Assembly (NCBI GenBank): GCA_013813875.1
Contig: JACCQZ010000095.1
Coordinates: 1-37,507 of the forward strand
Reading direction: 5' to 3'
Origin: Gemmatimonadales bacterium
Lineage (GTDB): Bacteria > Gemmatimonadota > Gemmatimonadetes > Gemmatimonadales > GWC2-71-9
Length of the DNA stretch: 37,507 bases
Shown here: in pieces, positions 1 to 7,289 of the stretch
Position numbering within the stretch: position 1 is the stretch's first letter
How the letters are laid out: each line of letters starts with the position of its first letter
Position numbers and translations under genes: made by a program
The notes under the pieces: model-generated
Database searches by the model: none
Seen by the model: the letters and a program-made list of their open reading frames with translations, nothing else
Told to the model about the DNA's origin: nothing

Positions 1-1120
1 CGAACGCCGCGACGATCGAGGTGGGAATCGCGAGTCCGGGAATGATCGTCGCCCGCAGGTTGCGCAGGAAGATGAAGATGATGACGACCACCAGCAGGGC
101 CGCGATGATGAGCGTCTCCTGCGCCTCTTCGATTGACCGCTGCACGAAGATGGACTGGTCGAAGGCCGTGTTAATGGTCACGCCCGGCGGGAGCGACTGC
201 TGAATCCGGGGCAGCTCAGCCCGGATCGCCTCGGACACCGAGAGGATGTTCGATTTGGACTGGCGGATCACGCCGATCGCCACCGAGGGCGTTCCCTTGA
301 AGCGCAGCAGGCTGCGCTCGTCCTCCGGGCCCAGCTCGACGCGACCCAGGTCGCGGAGCTTGACCAGAACTCCGTCGCGATTGCTCACGACCAGATCGGA
401 AAACTCCTCTGGCGTCTTGAGCTCGCCCAGCGAGCGGACGGTGAACTCCCGGCGCTCCGACTCGATCCGGCCCGCCGGCACCTCCACGTTCCGGGTGCGG
501 ATGGCCAGCTGCACGTCCTGCACGGTGAGCCCCCGGGCCGCCAGCTCGCCGGCCGAGAGCCACACCCGCATGGAGAAGCGGCGCTCACCGAAGATCTGGG
601 CCCGGCCGACCCCGGAGAGGGTCTGCAGCCGGCTCTTGACCAGCCGGTCGCCGACGTCGGAGAGCTGGAGGAGGTCGTAGTTCTCACCCGACAACGCGAG
701 CCAGAAGAACGGCTGGGCATCGGCGTCCTCCTTGGCCACGACCGGCTCTTCCACGTCTTCGGGGAGGCGCTCCCGGATTCGGGCGACTTTGTCGCGGGTG
801 TCCTGCGCCGCGGCTTCGATGTCCCGGTCGAGGTTGAATTCCAGGGTGATGTTGCTGAACCCCTCCTGACTCGCGCTGGTCAGGGTGCGCAGCCCCTCCA
901 CCGTGCTCAGCTCTTCTTCCAGGATGTCGGTGACAGCCGACTCGACCACCTGAGGATTGGCCCCCGGCAGCGCGGTGGCGACCGACACGATCGGGGGGTC
1001 CACGTCGGGGAACTCGCGGACCGCCAACTGGGTGTACCCAATGGCGCCGAAGAGCACCAGGGCCAGGCTGACCATGCTGGCCAGCACTGGCCGCCGAATG
1101 GACATATCCGAGAGCATCAT
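1..1120 (-). CDS. RND (AcrB/HAE1-type) efflux permease, N-terminal part
   Basis: The minus-strand frame is open from an ATG at 1120 to the window edge, giving about 373 residues of a protein that is normally over 1000 residues long. The ORF track omits it because it has no stop here. It begins MMLSDMSIRRPVLASMV, followed by one hydrophobic helix and then EFPDVDPPIVSVATALPGA, the classic start of the inner-membrane pump of tripartite RND exporters. The porter region continues with TLTSASQEGFSNITLEF and QDTRDKVARIRERLP. The visible part ends in the second membrane segment (IIAALLVVVIIFIFLRNLRAT). The family uses proton antiport to export drugs, metals or lipophilic compounds; the substrate cannot be told from this piece. 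A GCAGGGAT stretch upstream of the start can serve as ribosome binding site. The adaptor and outer-membrane channel are not in the window and may lie on either side of the pump gene. Confidence 0.93.
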   Translation of the reverse strand, partial: MMLSDMSIRRPVLASMVSLALVLFGAIGYTQLAVREFPDVDPPIVSVATALPGANPQVVESAVTDILEEELSTVEGLRTLTSASQEGFSNITLEFNLDRDIEAAAQDTRDKVARIRERLPEDVEEPVVAKEDADAQPFFWLALSGENYDLLQLSDVGDRLVKSRLQTLSGVGRAQIFGERRFSMRVWLSAGELAARGLTVQDVQLAIRTRNVEVPAGRIESERREFTVRSLGELKTPEEFSDLVVSNRDGVLVKLRDLGRVELGPEDERSLLRFKGTPSVAIGVIRQSKSNILSVSEAIRAELPRIQQSLPPGVTINTAFDQSIFVQRSIEEAQETLIIAALLVVVIIFIFLRNLRATIIPGLAIPTSIVAAF

Positions 1121-1254
1121 AGCGTTATCCCTGCGGGTAATGGCGGCGCCTACATCCTGACGATCGTCGCGTTAGCGTGAACACGTTGCCTTACGCAACA
1201 GGCCCGCCGGAGATTCAGCGGCATTACATTGGTACTTCTGCCACCCTCGAAACC

Positions 1255-1620
1255 ATGGCCATCAAACTCACGTCGCGACAACAGGCTCAGTTGGCTTTTC
1301 TGCAGACGCTGCCACCGAAAATGCAGCGGGTGCACAGCGTCATCGAGCAGATGGCCTCCCTGAAGGCGGACGAAGCTATCGTCCGGGGGCTGAGCCGGCT
1401 TCTGGACGAGATCAAGGCCAACTCGGCCTCTCTAAGTCTCAACGGCCTGGCCGAGACGGCCGGCCTGATGGGGACGATGTCCCGGCGTGGTGGAGGACTG
1501 CAGGTGAAGGTGCGGGGTCTGCGAGAGCTGCTGGGGAGCCTCAAGATCAACTACGAGGCCTCACTTCGCTCGGCGACCAAGCCGGAGAGCTCCGAGCAGT
1601 CCTCGGGTGAAGGCAGCTAG
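1255..1620 (+). CDS. small helical protein resembling a degenerate HPt domain
   Basis: The track ORF opens at a GTG at 1177, but the coding-like part starts at the ATG at 1255 (MAIKLTSRQQAQL), giving 121 residues. No strong ribosome binding site decides between the two. The protein is predicted to be all helical. The segment LSRLLDEIKANSASLSLNGL followed by AETAGLMGTM follows the layout of histidine phosphotransfer domains, in which a His two residues before a Leu-Lys-Gly is phosphorylated. Here that His position is Asp and the Gly is Ala, so phosphotransfer is not expected. The C-terminus is polar and Ser/Glu rich. The gene is divergent from the RND permease and converges on a small membrane protein gene, with the two stop codons overlapping. 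The HPt assignment is pattern recognition by eye; an unrelated four-helix protein is possible. Confidence 0.6.
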   Translation: MAIKLTSRQQAQLAFLQTLPPKMQRVHSVIEQMASLKADEAIVRGLSRLLDEIKANSASLSLNGLAETAGLMGTMSRRGGGLQVKVRGLRELLGSLKINYEASLRSATKPESSEQSSGEGS

Positions 1621-1778
1621 CGGCCTCGTCTGCGCAGGGCATTGTCAATGATCGGCCCTGACATGAGAACGATCATGGCATTCACCAGCACTCCGATCAG
1701 GGCGGACACAAAGGTAAGCGCCCCCAAGATGAGGCTGGCGCCTATGGTAGCTAAGAGGACTCCGAGCCAATAAAGCAT
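1617..1778 (-). CDS. 53-residue membrane protein (not in the ORF track)
   Basis: Reading the minus strand from an ATG at 1778 gives MLYWLGVLLATIGASLILGA and so on, ending LRRRGR before TAG. It is 53 residues long, below the track cutoff. Almost the whole chain is hydrophobic, enough for one long or two short membrane helices, and it ends in a positively charged tail that should face the cytoplasm. GGAGAA lies about seven bases before the ATG, a good ribosome binding site. The end overlaps the end of the convergent plus-strand gene by four bases (CTAG), so each stop codon lies within the other gene's last bases. I do not recognise a family. The combination of a good ribosome binding site, a clear hydrophobic/charged pattern and an exact fit to the neighbour supports a real gene. 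Confidence 0.6.
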   Translation of the reverse strand: MLYWLGVLLATIGASLILGALTFVSALIGVLVNAMIVLMSGPIIDNALRRRGR

Positions 1779-1903
1779 CGAATTTCTCCGGACGGGATGG
1801 CGGTCGAGGGCAGTAGGTTACCCGCGGGATCCGGTCCCCGCAACCCGTTCCGCCGATGCATGACATGACCGTGACATCAACCACTCACCGAGGTTCTCGA
1901 GCC

Positions 1904-2554
1904 ATGCGCGTAACGCTGTGCCTTCTCGCGGCGCTGGTCGCTCCCCTGTCGGCCCAACAGGGCGACAAAGAACACGCCGATCATGCGGTTACCCAAGGTG
2001 GGTCGTTCCCAGCCGGCTGGACGGTGCGGCCCGACGGAAAAGGAGAGATGAAGAACGTCAAGCTGGTTACGATGGAGCCGGGCATGCACCTGACCCTCGG
2101 CCCCGCCGTCATCCTGTACCGGGCGGACACTCGCGGCACAGAGCCCTTCCATACTCTGGCAACTTTCACCCAGACCAGGAAGTCGGAGCACGCCGAGGGC
2201 TATGGACTCTTCTTCGGAGGCCGGGCGCTGGAGGGTTCAGACCAGAAGTACACTTACTTCCTGGTGCGCCAGGACGGTAGCTATCTGATCAAGCGGCGGG
2301 ACGGGGAAAAGACTTCGGAGATCAGCAAAGGCTGGGTCAAGCACCCGGCGGTGAAAGAACCGGATGCCAAGGGCGTGGCCACCAACCTTCTGGAGATTGA
2401 CAACAAGAGGGATCCGAGCAAGGTGACATTCATGGTCAACGGCCAGAGCGTCCATACGGCCGACGGCAAGACGATGGATCCGGGCGGCAGCGTCGGTATT
2501 CGAGCCAACCACAATGTGGACTTGCACATCCAGGGGTTCGACGTGCATCGTTGA
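1904..2554 (+). CDS. secreted concanavalin-like (LamG/DUF1080-type) protein
   Basis: The start is placed at 1904, not at the track start 1856, because MRVTLCLLAALVAPLSAQQG is a clean signal peptide with cleavage after LSA and a GAGG lies about ten bases upstream. The mature part, about 195 residues, has alternating beta-strand segments: FHTLATFTQTRKSEHAEGYG, LFFGGRALEG, YTYFLVRQDGSYLIKRRDG, VTFMVNGQSVHTADG and GSVGIRANHNVDLHIQGFDV. This is the pattern of a single jelly-roll domain of the LamG or 3-keto-disaccharide hydrolase (DUF1080) fold, with the family's typical closing strands. No catalytic residues can be assigned. It is probably a periplasmic or secreted ligand-binding protein. It stands alone and converges on the next gene through a shared palindromic terminator. 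Confidence 0.75.
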   Translation: MRVTLCLLAALVAPLSAQQGDKEHADHAVTQGGSFPAGWTVRPDGKGEMKNVKLVTMEPGMHLTLGPAVILYRADTRGTEPFHTLATFTQTRKSEHAEGYGLFFGGRALEGSDQKYTYFLVRQDGSYLIKRRDGEKTSEISKGWVKHPAVKEPDAKGVATNLLEIDNKRDPSKVTFMVNGQSVHTADGKTMDPGGSVGIRANHNVDLHIQGFDVHR

Positions 2555-2596
2555 CCGGCTCGCGTGGGGGGCGGCAGGTAGGTCGCCGCCGGTCAA
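2551..2596. terminator. palindrome shared by two convergent stop codons
   Basis: TTGACCGG at 2551-2558 pairs with CCGGTCAA at 2589-2596, and an inner GGCGGC/GCCGCC pair lies between them. The TGA of the plus-strand gene and the TGA of the minus-strand gene both lie in the outer stem. This looks like a bidirectional transcription end, but there is no long T run on either side. Confidence 0.5.
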
Positions 2597-3066
2597 AGCT
2601 GCGTCGGCCGCACCAGCTGAAGCAGCTCGCTTCTGTCCCACATGCCCAGTAGCGCCGGGTCCCTGCGGATCCCCGGGTCCACCTCGGGGCCCGGAGGCAG
2701 TGAACCCGCAGCTTCTTCAACAGGTGCTGAGGCGGCCGCCCGACCCTGATGGATCTCGATGAAGGGCCTGGCGGTAACGGGGGTGATGTCGTGCGCCAGG
2801 GCCCGGGCCAGGGCCAAGAGCTCCTGGGGTTCGGCGCCGGCCGAGATCCGAAGGCGGTCCACCTGGCGTGCGAGCATCCTGGCCTGAAGGCTCAACTCAT
2901 GGGGGACGCAGCGCTCCGGCCTGGCATCCACTTCGACCGGCGCGTGCTCGACCGCGGCGGCCGCGGCCGTGAGCGCCAAGTCTTGGGCGGCATCGTTGGC
3001 GGGATCGACGCGGAGCAACGCCACCAGATCGCCAAAGCGCTTGATGAAAGTGGACGTGAGGTCCAC
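2593..3066 (-). CDS. hypothetical helical protein, about 157 aa
   Basis: The track ORF starts at 3234, but the GTG at 3066 (MDLTSTFIKRFGDLVALLR, counting GTG as Met) is better: AAGGGA lies about six bases upstream, and the sequence before it looks like non-coding read-through. The chain is mostly amphipathic helix, with DLALTAAAAAVEHAPVEVDA, QARMLARQVDRLRISAGAEP and QELLALARALAHDITPVTAR. The phrase ISAGAEPQELLALARALAHD resembles helical segments that precede HD-type or HEAT-like regions in related bacteria. The C-terminus (about 45 residues) is polar and Pro/Glu rich and probably disordered. I do not recognise a defined family. The opposite-strand ORF 2749-3348 has poorer codon structure and is treated as a shadow. 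Confidence 0.6.
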   Translation of the reverse strand: MDLTSTFIKRFGDLVALLRVDPANDAAQDLALTAAAAAVEHAPVEVDARPERCVPHELSLQARMLARQVDRLRISAGAEPQELLALARALAHDITPVTARPFIEIHQGRAAASAPVEEAAGSLPPGPEVDPGIRRDPALLGMWDRSELLQLVRPTQL

Positions 3067-3302
3067 GCCGGTCCCTTGGGTGAGAGGGGGTCCCTGGTCA
3101 ATGGTGTACTGCCAGCCTGGACTTTGCAACCCCTTACCCGGGCATCCCTTATCCGCAGGAAAGCGCGAATTTCTGCAGCCGGTAGCCAACGGCCGGCGGC
3201 CTCGATCCTTCCCGACCGGCGACGACGCGACCAAGCTGACCTCACCCTCGGGCCACAGCGATCTGAAGCTGTGGGGCGGAGTCTCGATCGGGTGGGCGCG
3301 CG

Positions 3303-3323
3303 CCCTGGGCCAGGGGCCCAGGG
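3303..3323. terminator. inverted repeat downstream of the SRPBCC gene
   Basis: CCCTGGGCC, a three-base loop and GGCCCAGGG form a perfect nine-pair hairpin about 40 bases past the SRPBCC stop codon on the minus strand. There is no T tract, so termination is an inference. The rest of 3067-3362 shows no gene I can support. Confidence 0.4.
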
Positions 3324-3362
3324 AGGGGGCGGAGTAGTTTTGACTTAGCGCTGACCGGTGAG

Positions 3363-3821
3363 TCAGGTGCGAGCGCCGCCCTCGGCGTTCCTGCGCACGC
3401 CCTCGAGCAGATCGGCCCAGCCCTCAAACATTCCCGTGCGGTCCTCCTCCGGAACTAGTCCCACCGCGCTGTGCTTGAAGGTGATCAGGGTTCCTCCGTC
3501 CACCGGGCTCAGCCGGTACTGGATATTGGAGACCGCGGCATAGGACATGAACAGTGGGCCGGTGAACTCCAGCAAAGTGGGCCGCTTGATAGCCTGAACG
3601 TGCCCCCACAGATGTCCATTGTCATCGCCCAGATCGCGGTACCAGCGACCGCCGGGGCGCGCCTCGATCTTCATCCGCAACGGCTTGCCGTCTTCGCCCG
3701 CAAAGCGGGGTCCCATCTCATCCAGAATGGCCGCGAAAGTCGCTTCCAGCGAAGCATTGACCCGCACTTCCTGGCTGATGCTGAGAGTAAGCTCGTGGGC
3801 GGTTGATGCAGGTGTGCTCAT
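3363..3821 (-). CDS. SRPBCC / AHSA1-type START-like domain protein
   Basis: This 152-residue protein is a single START-like domain of the SRPBCC superfamily, AHSA1 branch. Recognisable segments are QEVRVNASLEATFAAILDEM at the first strand and helix, PGGRWYRDLGDDNGHLWGHV (the GG.W motif followed by the G.V strand), RPTLLEFTGPLFMSYAAVSN and a long C-terminal helix (MFEGWADLLEGVRR). Members bind hydrophobic ligands in a deep pocket; the ligand here is unknown. The gene overlaps the upstream ArsR gene by four bases (ATGA), so the two are translationally coupled. ArsR-SRPBCC pairs are common, and the regulator usually controls its own small operon. A hairpin follows the stop codon. The length is typical and nothing appears missing. 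Confidence 0.9.
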   Translation of the reverse strand: MSTPASTAHELTLSISQEVRVNASLEATFAAILDEMGPRFAGEDGKPLRMKIEARPGGRWYRDLGDDNGHLWGHVQAIKRPTLLEFTGPLFMSYAAVSNIQYRLSPVDGGTLITFKHSAVGLVPEEDRTGMFEGWADLLEGVRRNAEGGART

Positions 3822-4162
3822 GGGTTACCTCTTGATTCTCTAGGGTTCGATTCTGCGCGCTGCTTGATCCGGCTGAGCTGCTGACTCCAGAAGCGCTCGA
3901 AGGTGCCGGCCCACTCGTACAGAGGCTTGATGGCCCCTGCATTGGTGCGATAGAGTATCCGCCGGCCCTGGCGCCGCGCCCGCACCAGGCCCACCTGGCG
4001 CAGCACTCGCAGGTGCTTCGAGACCGAAGGCTGAGACAATCCCAGCGCCTGTACCAGGTCTCCGACCGGGCGCTCGTCCACTGCCAAGAGATCGAGCATG
4101 GCCCGACGTTGCGGTTCGGCGACGGCGTTGAACACGTCTGAGCTGGTAGCGGCTCGCGGCAC
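3818..4162 (-). CDS. ArsR-family winged-helix transcriptional regulator
   Basis: The 114-residue protein starts at a GTG at 4162. VFNAVAEPQRRAMLDLLAVD is the usual first helix pair, LGLSQPSVSKHLRVLRQVGL is the recognition helix-turn-helix, and VRARRQGRRILYRTNAGA is the wing. The C-terminal helix (LYEWAGTFERFWSQQLSRIK) is typical of the branch paired with SRPBCC proteins. No metal-binding Cys cluster (such as ELCVCDL) is present, so the effector is probably not a metal. It probably represses its own operon through the palindrome lying immediately upstream. No ribosome binding site is visible and the -10 box lies only six bases from the GTG, which suggests a leaderless mRNA. Confidence 0.93.
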   Translation of the reverse strand: MPRAATSSDVFNAVAEPQRRAMLDLLAVDERPVGDLVQALGLSQPSVSKHLRVLRQVGLVRARRQGRRILYRTNAGAIKPLYEWAGTFERFWSQQLSRIKQRAESNPRESRGNP

Positions 4163-4196
4163 CTGGACAACATATACCGATATCGGAATGTGTCAA
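4163..4196 (-). promoter_or_regulatory. leaderless sigma70 promoter with embedded ArsR operator
   Basis: On the minus strand a perfect TTGACA (revcomp of 4191-4196) is followed 16 bases later by TATGTT, and the arsR GTG begins six bases after that. Between the boxes, spanning 4170-4193, is a palindrome centred on CCGATATCGG with 10 of 12 arm positions matching. A dimeric regulator bound there would cover the promoter. Confidence 0.65.
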
Positions 4197-4210
4197 CCGG
4201 CGCGCTCCTC

Positions 4211-4588
4211 CTACTTCGCTGGAACGAACGTGAGCTCGACCGAGTCGCGGAGACTGTACATCCGGATGTTGAACTGGTCCCGGCTCAATCCCAGCACCTT
4301 GGCCCTATACGCTACGCCCTCCTCGACGACGGTCAGGGTGTCGCGGCCGTAGCTCCACCGGCCGAGTGCCGGCGTGCCGTGAAACGAGGCCACGAGGAGC
4401 GTACTGTCCGAGAGAAATACGTAGAGGTCACCCGTCGAGCCGCTGGACGACCGGCTTACCTTCCACACCCGGTTGGCAAAGGCGACGGCCGGGTCCGCTG
4501 GCGGGCGCGAGCAGCCCGGCAGGTAGATGGTGGGGATCAGCATCATGGCGATCGCGTGCCGTAAGCATAGCCTGCGTCTCATCCGCAA
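4211..4588 (-). CDS. small lipoprotein, single beta domain
   Basis: The 125-residue protein has an Arg-rich start (MRMRRRLCLRHAIAMML) followed by a lipobox ending LPGC, so it should be lipid-anchored after signal peptidase II cleavage. The mature part is one small beta domain: VWKVSRSSSGSTGDLYVFLS, STLLVASFHGTPALGRWSYG, RDTLTVVEEGVAYRAKVLGL and a closing strand SVELTFVPAK. This layout recurs in small lipoproteins of Gram-negative bacteria that resemble META or lipocalin-like folds, but I cannot name a family. The gene lies upstream of arsR in the same direction. The arsR gene has its own promoter, so co-transcription is not required. Confidence 0.75.
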   Translation of the reverse strand: MRMRRRLCLRHAIAMMLIPTIYLPGCSRPPADPAVAFANRVWKVSRSSSGSTGDLYVFLSDSTLLVASFHGTPALGRWSYGRDTLTVVEEGVAYRAKVLGLSRDQFNIRMYSLRDSVELTFVPAK

Positions 4589-4653
4589 CCCTCCTCAAGT
4601 ATCGTTGGCGGCCTACCAGTGTTCCCCGCGCGGGCGAAAGCCCCATCATGCAC

Positions 4654-5914
4654 TCACCCCCACCAATCACGCGCGCGGTAGTAGGCGCCGACCAGCGGAA
4701 GAAACCAGGGGGTGCCGCGGTATAGGGGAAAGGCTTCGAGCCGGCCGCCGAGATCGGGAACCGGTGTGCGTCCCGCCAACGCATCTCCCATCCGCTCGCC
4801 CAGCCACGAGGAAAGCGCCACTCCATGGCCGCAATAGCCGAGCGCGTAGTGGATTCCGTCCACCTGCCCCACGTGAGGCAGGTGATCCATCGTGAACGCG
4901 ACCTTTCCGGCCCAGGCGAACTCGACCGGCACGCCCGGCGAGCTCGGGAAAAACTCTGCACATGCCCGCGGTAAGGATCTCCGCGCTCCGCCTGGTGCTG
5001 GTGGGTGTGAAAGAAGCTCGGCCGCCAAACATCATGCGCCGGTCCGGCGACAACCGGAAATAGGAGAGCAGGTGCCTGGTGTCGCTGGCCACTCGCCCTC
5101 GCGGCAGGAGACGTTCGCTCAACGAGGGATCGAGAGGCGCGGTGGCGATCAGATAGCTTCCTATCGGCACCACGCCGCGCTGAAGCCGCCCGAACGCGGG
5201 GCCGGTATACCCGTTGGTGGCGACCAGCACCTCGGTAGCGCTGAGGGGGCCGCGCGCAGTGGTGAGATCGAACCGGCCGGCCTCCCGCCGTATCCCGTGC
5301 ACCTCAGCCCCTTCCAGCAGCTGAGCTCCGGCACCTTCGGCCGCGGCGGCAAGGCCGAGGCAGTAGCGCCCGGGATGAAGAGCTCCGCTGCCCGGGTCCA
5401 GCAGCGCGCCATGGTAGCGGGACGATCCGATCTCACCGGCGAGCTCGCCGGGTCGGAGCAGTGCGGTATGGTACGAAAGCTGGTCGCGCAGAAAGCGATG
5501 ACTTTGTTCGAGCCGGCGGAAGTGGGAGGGCTTGGCGGCGAGAGTAAGGGCACCGCAGCGGGAGTAGTCGCAATCAATTGGCTCGGCCGCTACCAGATTC
5601 TCGAGCTGCTCCACCGCTTGGAGTGAGATTTGGAAGAGGCGCCGAGCGACAGCCAACCCATACCGCCGCGCCAGTGATTCCACATCCGCTTGGTACCCTG
5701 GGAGAACGAAGCCGGCGTTTCGGCCGCTGGCTCCCCAGCCAATCGTGTGCCGCTCCAGCACCACGACGTCGGCCCCGTGCCGGGCAAGCACGCGGGCGGC
5801 GGCAAGGCCGGTGTAGCCTCCGCCAACTATCGCTACGTCCACCCGTTCCGACAGTGAGCCGGCCGCCGGCCGCAGCGGCTGGGCGTTCGGGGTCCAGAGG
5901 CAGCGCTCGATCAC
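4654..5914 (-). pseudogene. PuuB-like FAD-dependent amine/amino-acid oxidoreductase, frameshifted
   Basis: The first frame starts at a GTG at 5914 (VIERCLWTPNAQ) with AGAGG upstream. It contains the FAD-binding VDVAIVGGGYTGLAAARVLA and GWGASGRNAGF, matching gamma-glutamylputrescine oxidase (PuuB)-type DAO proteins. After GMCRVFPELAG the frame turns into nonsense, while the adjacent frame continues with GVPVEFAWAGKVAFTMDHLP, then GYCGHGVALSSWLGERMGDA, and stops at 4654. The span 4654-5914 is 1261 bases, one more than a multiple of three. Removing one base from the CCC run at 4934-4936 restores a 419-residue protein of normal length. The lesion could be a real mutation or a consensus error. The gene follows the GabT-like aminotransferase by about 20 bases, which fits amine oxidation feeding an aldehyde or amino-acid pathway. 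The track start at 6025 lies inside the aminotransferase and is not used. Confidence 0.85.
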
Positions 5915-5930
5915 TGTGCCTCTGTGGTAA
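5914..5930. repeat. fragment of the CACAGAGGCACAG dispersed repeat
   Basis: The 17 bases CTGTGCCTCTGTGGTAA are identical to one end of the long inverted repeat at 8966-9053. This copy lies exactly between the aminotransferase stop and the FAD oxidoreductase start, and it contains the AGAGG that serves as the latter's ribosome binding site. Confidence 0.75.
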
Positions 5931-5936
5931 AGCTGT

Positions 5937-7289
5937 TCATTCGCGCTGAGCAACTTCTTCCAGCGCCTCACCCACCGCATCGAGCCCCTCGTCAATGAGG
6001 GCGTCGGGCGCGGTGAGAGGCGCAAGTATGCGGACCGTGTTGCCGCAGGTGCCGGCTGAGAGCAGGAGCACGCCGCGCTCGAGCGCCGCGGCCAGGAGGC
6101 GGCTGGTCAGCGCCTTGTCGGGCGAACGGGTCTCGCGGTCGGTGACGAGCTCCATGCCGACCATCGCGCCGAGTCCCCGGACATCGCCGATGCACGGATG
6201 TCGCTCCGCCCACGCGCGGAAGCGCGCCGTGATCCGATCGCCGGTGCGCTGGGCGCGCTGGGGGATACGCTCGGCCTCCATGGCATCGAGCACCGCGAGC
6301 GCGGCCGCGCAGGCAAGTGGGTTACCGCCGTACGTCCCACCGAGACCGCCCACCTGGGGAGCGTCGAGCACGTCGGCTCTGCCGGTCACCGCCGCAAGCG
6401 GCAGACCGCCCGCGAGGGACTTGGCCGTGGTGATGAGATCGGGCACCAGCCCGTAATGTTCGCACGCGAAGAGCTTCCCGGTCCGACCGAACCCGGTCTG
6501 GATCTCGTCGGCGATGAACAGGATACCGTGCTCCCGGGCGAACGCCGCCAACGCGCGCACGTAGTCCAGCGGCGCGGGCACGAATCCCCCCTCACCCAGC
6601 TCGAGCTCCATGATGATCGCCGCCACCGACCCCGGGTCCACCGTAGCCGCGAATATGCGCTCCAGGCGTTCGCGGCTCGCCATGCAGCACTGGCTCCGAC
6701 TCCGATCGCTCGGGCCCTCGGCGCAGCGGTAACAATAGGGAAACGGAATCCGATACACCTCCGGCGCGAAGGGGCCGAACCCCTTCTTGTAGGGCATCAC
6801 CTTGGAGGTGAGCGCCAGGGCGAGATTGGTCCGCCCGTGGAAGCCGTGTTCGAAGCAGACTACCGCCTGCCGGCCGGTAAAGAACCGGGCCGCTTTGACC
6901 GCGTTCTCCACCGCCTCGGCGCCGCTGTTCACCAGGAGCGTGCGCTTCTCGTGGCTGCCCGGTGTGAGCCGGTTGAGCCGTTCGGCGAGCTCGACGTAGG
7001 GCTCGTAGGTGGAAACCGGGAAACAGAGGTGGGTATAGCGGTCGAGTTGAGCCCGTACCGCGGCGACCACTGCCGGATGGCGGTGCCCGGTATTCACCAC
7101 TCCTATCCCGCCGGCGAAGTCAATCAGCCGGTTGCCGTCGGCATCGGTAAGAACAGCCCCCTCGGCATGGACCACGGCGATGGGGCTGACCGCAGGCACG
7201 CCCCGGGGGACCGCCCGTGCCCGGCGGGCCAGCAGGGCTCGGCTGTGGGGGCCGGGGATCTCGGTCCGGAGCTGAATGACGCCGGCCAT
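5937..7289 (-). CDS. gabT: class III aminotransferase, 4-aminobutyrate aminotransferase type
   Basis: Starting at the ATG at 7289 (MAGVIQLRTEIPGPHSR; GAGG about six bases upstream) gives 450 residues, a normal length. The track start at 7376 adds 29 residues without homology-like character. The PLP enzyme core is complete: VNSGAEAVENAVKAARFFTG for cofactor phosphate binding, FEHGFHGRTNLALALTSK, the DEIQTGFGRTGKLFACEHYG segment, and the Schiff-base Lys near residue 290 in TTAKSLAGGLPLAAVTG. FGPFAPEVYRIPFPYCYRC is typical of GabT/PuuE proteins, which move the amino group of 4-aminobutyrate or a related omega-amino acid to 2-oxoglutarate. The partner FAD oxidoreductase downstream and the divergent aldehyde dehydrogenase fit polyamine, GABA or lysine breakdown. 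The exact substrate (GABA, 5-aminovalerate or lysine) cannot be settled from sequence. Confidence 0.9.
   Translation of the reverse strand: MAGVIQLRTEIPGPHSRALLARRARAVPRGVPAVSPIAVVHAEGAVLTDADGNRLIDFAGGIGVVNTGHRHPAVVAAVRAQLDRYTHLCFPVSTYEPYVELAERLNRLTPGSHEKRTLLVNSGAEAVENAVKAARFFTGRQAVVCFEHGFHGRTNLALALTSKVMPYKKGFGPFAPEVYRIPFPYCYRCAEGPSDRSRSQCCMASRERLERIFAATVDPGSVAAIIMELELGEGGFVPAPLDYVRALAAFAREHGILFIADEIQTGFGRTGKLFACEHYGLVPDLITTAKSLAGGLPLAAVTGRADVLDAPQVGGLGGTYGGNPLACAAALAVLDAMEAERIPQRAQRTGDRITARFRAWAERHPCIGDVRGLGAMVGMELVTDRETRSPDKALTSRLLAAALERGVLLLSAGTCGNTVRILAPLTAPDALIDEGLDAVGEALEEVAQRE

Noticed and set aside
2749-3348. 199-residue plus-strand ORF
   Set aside because: The opposite-strand gene at 2593-3066 has a ribosome binding site and regular helical character; this ORF is Gly/Arg rich with no recognisable motif.
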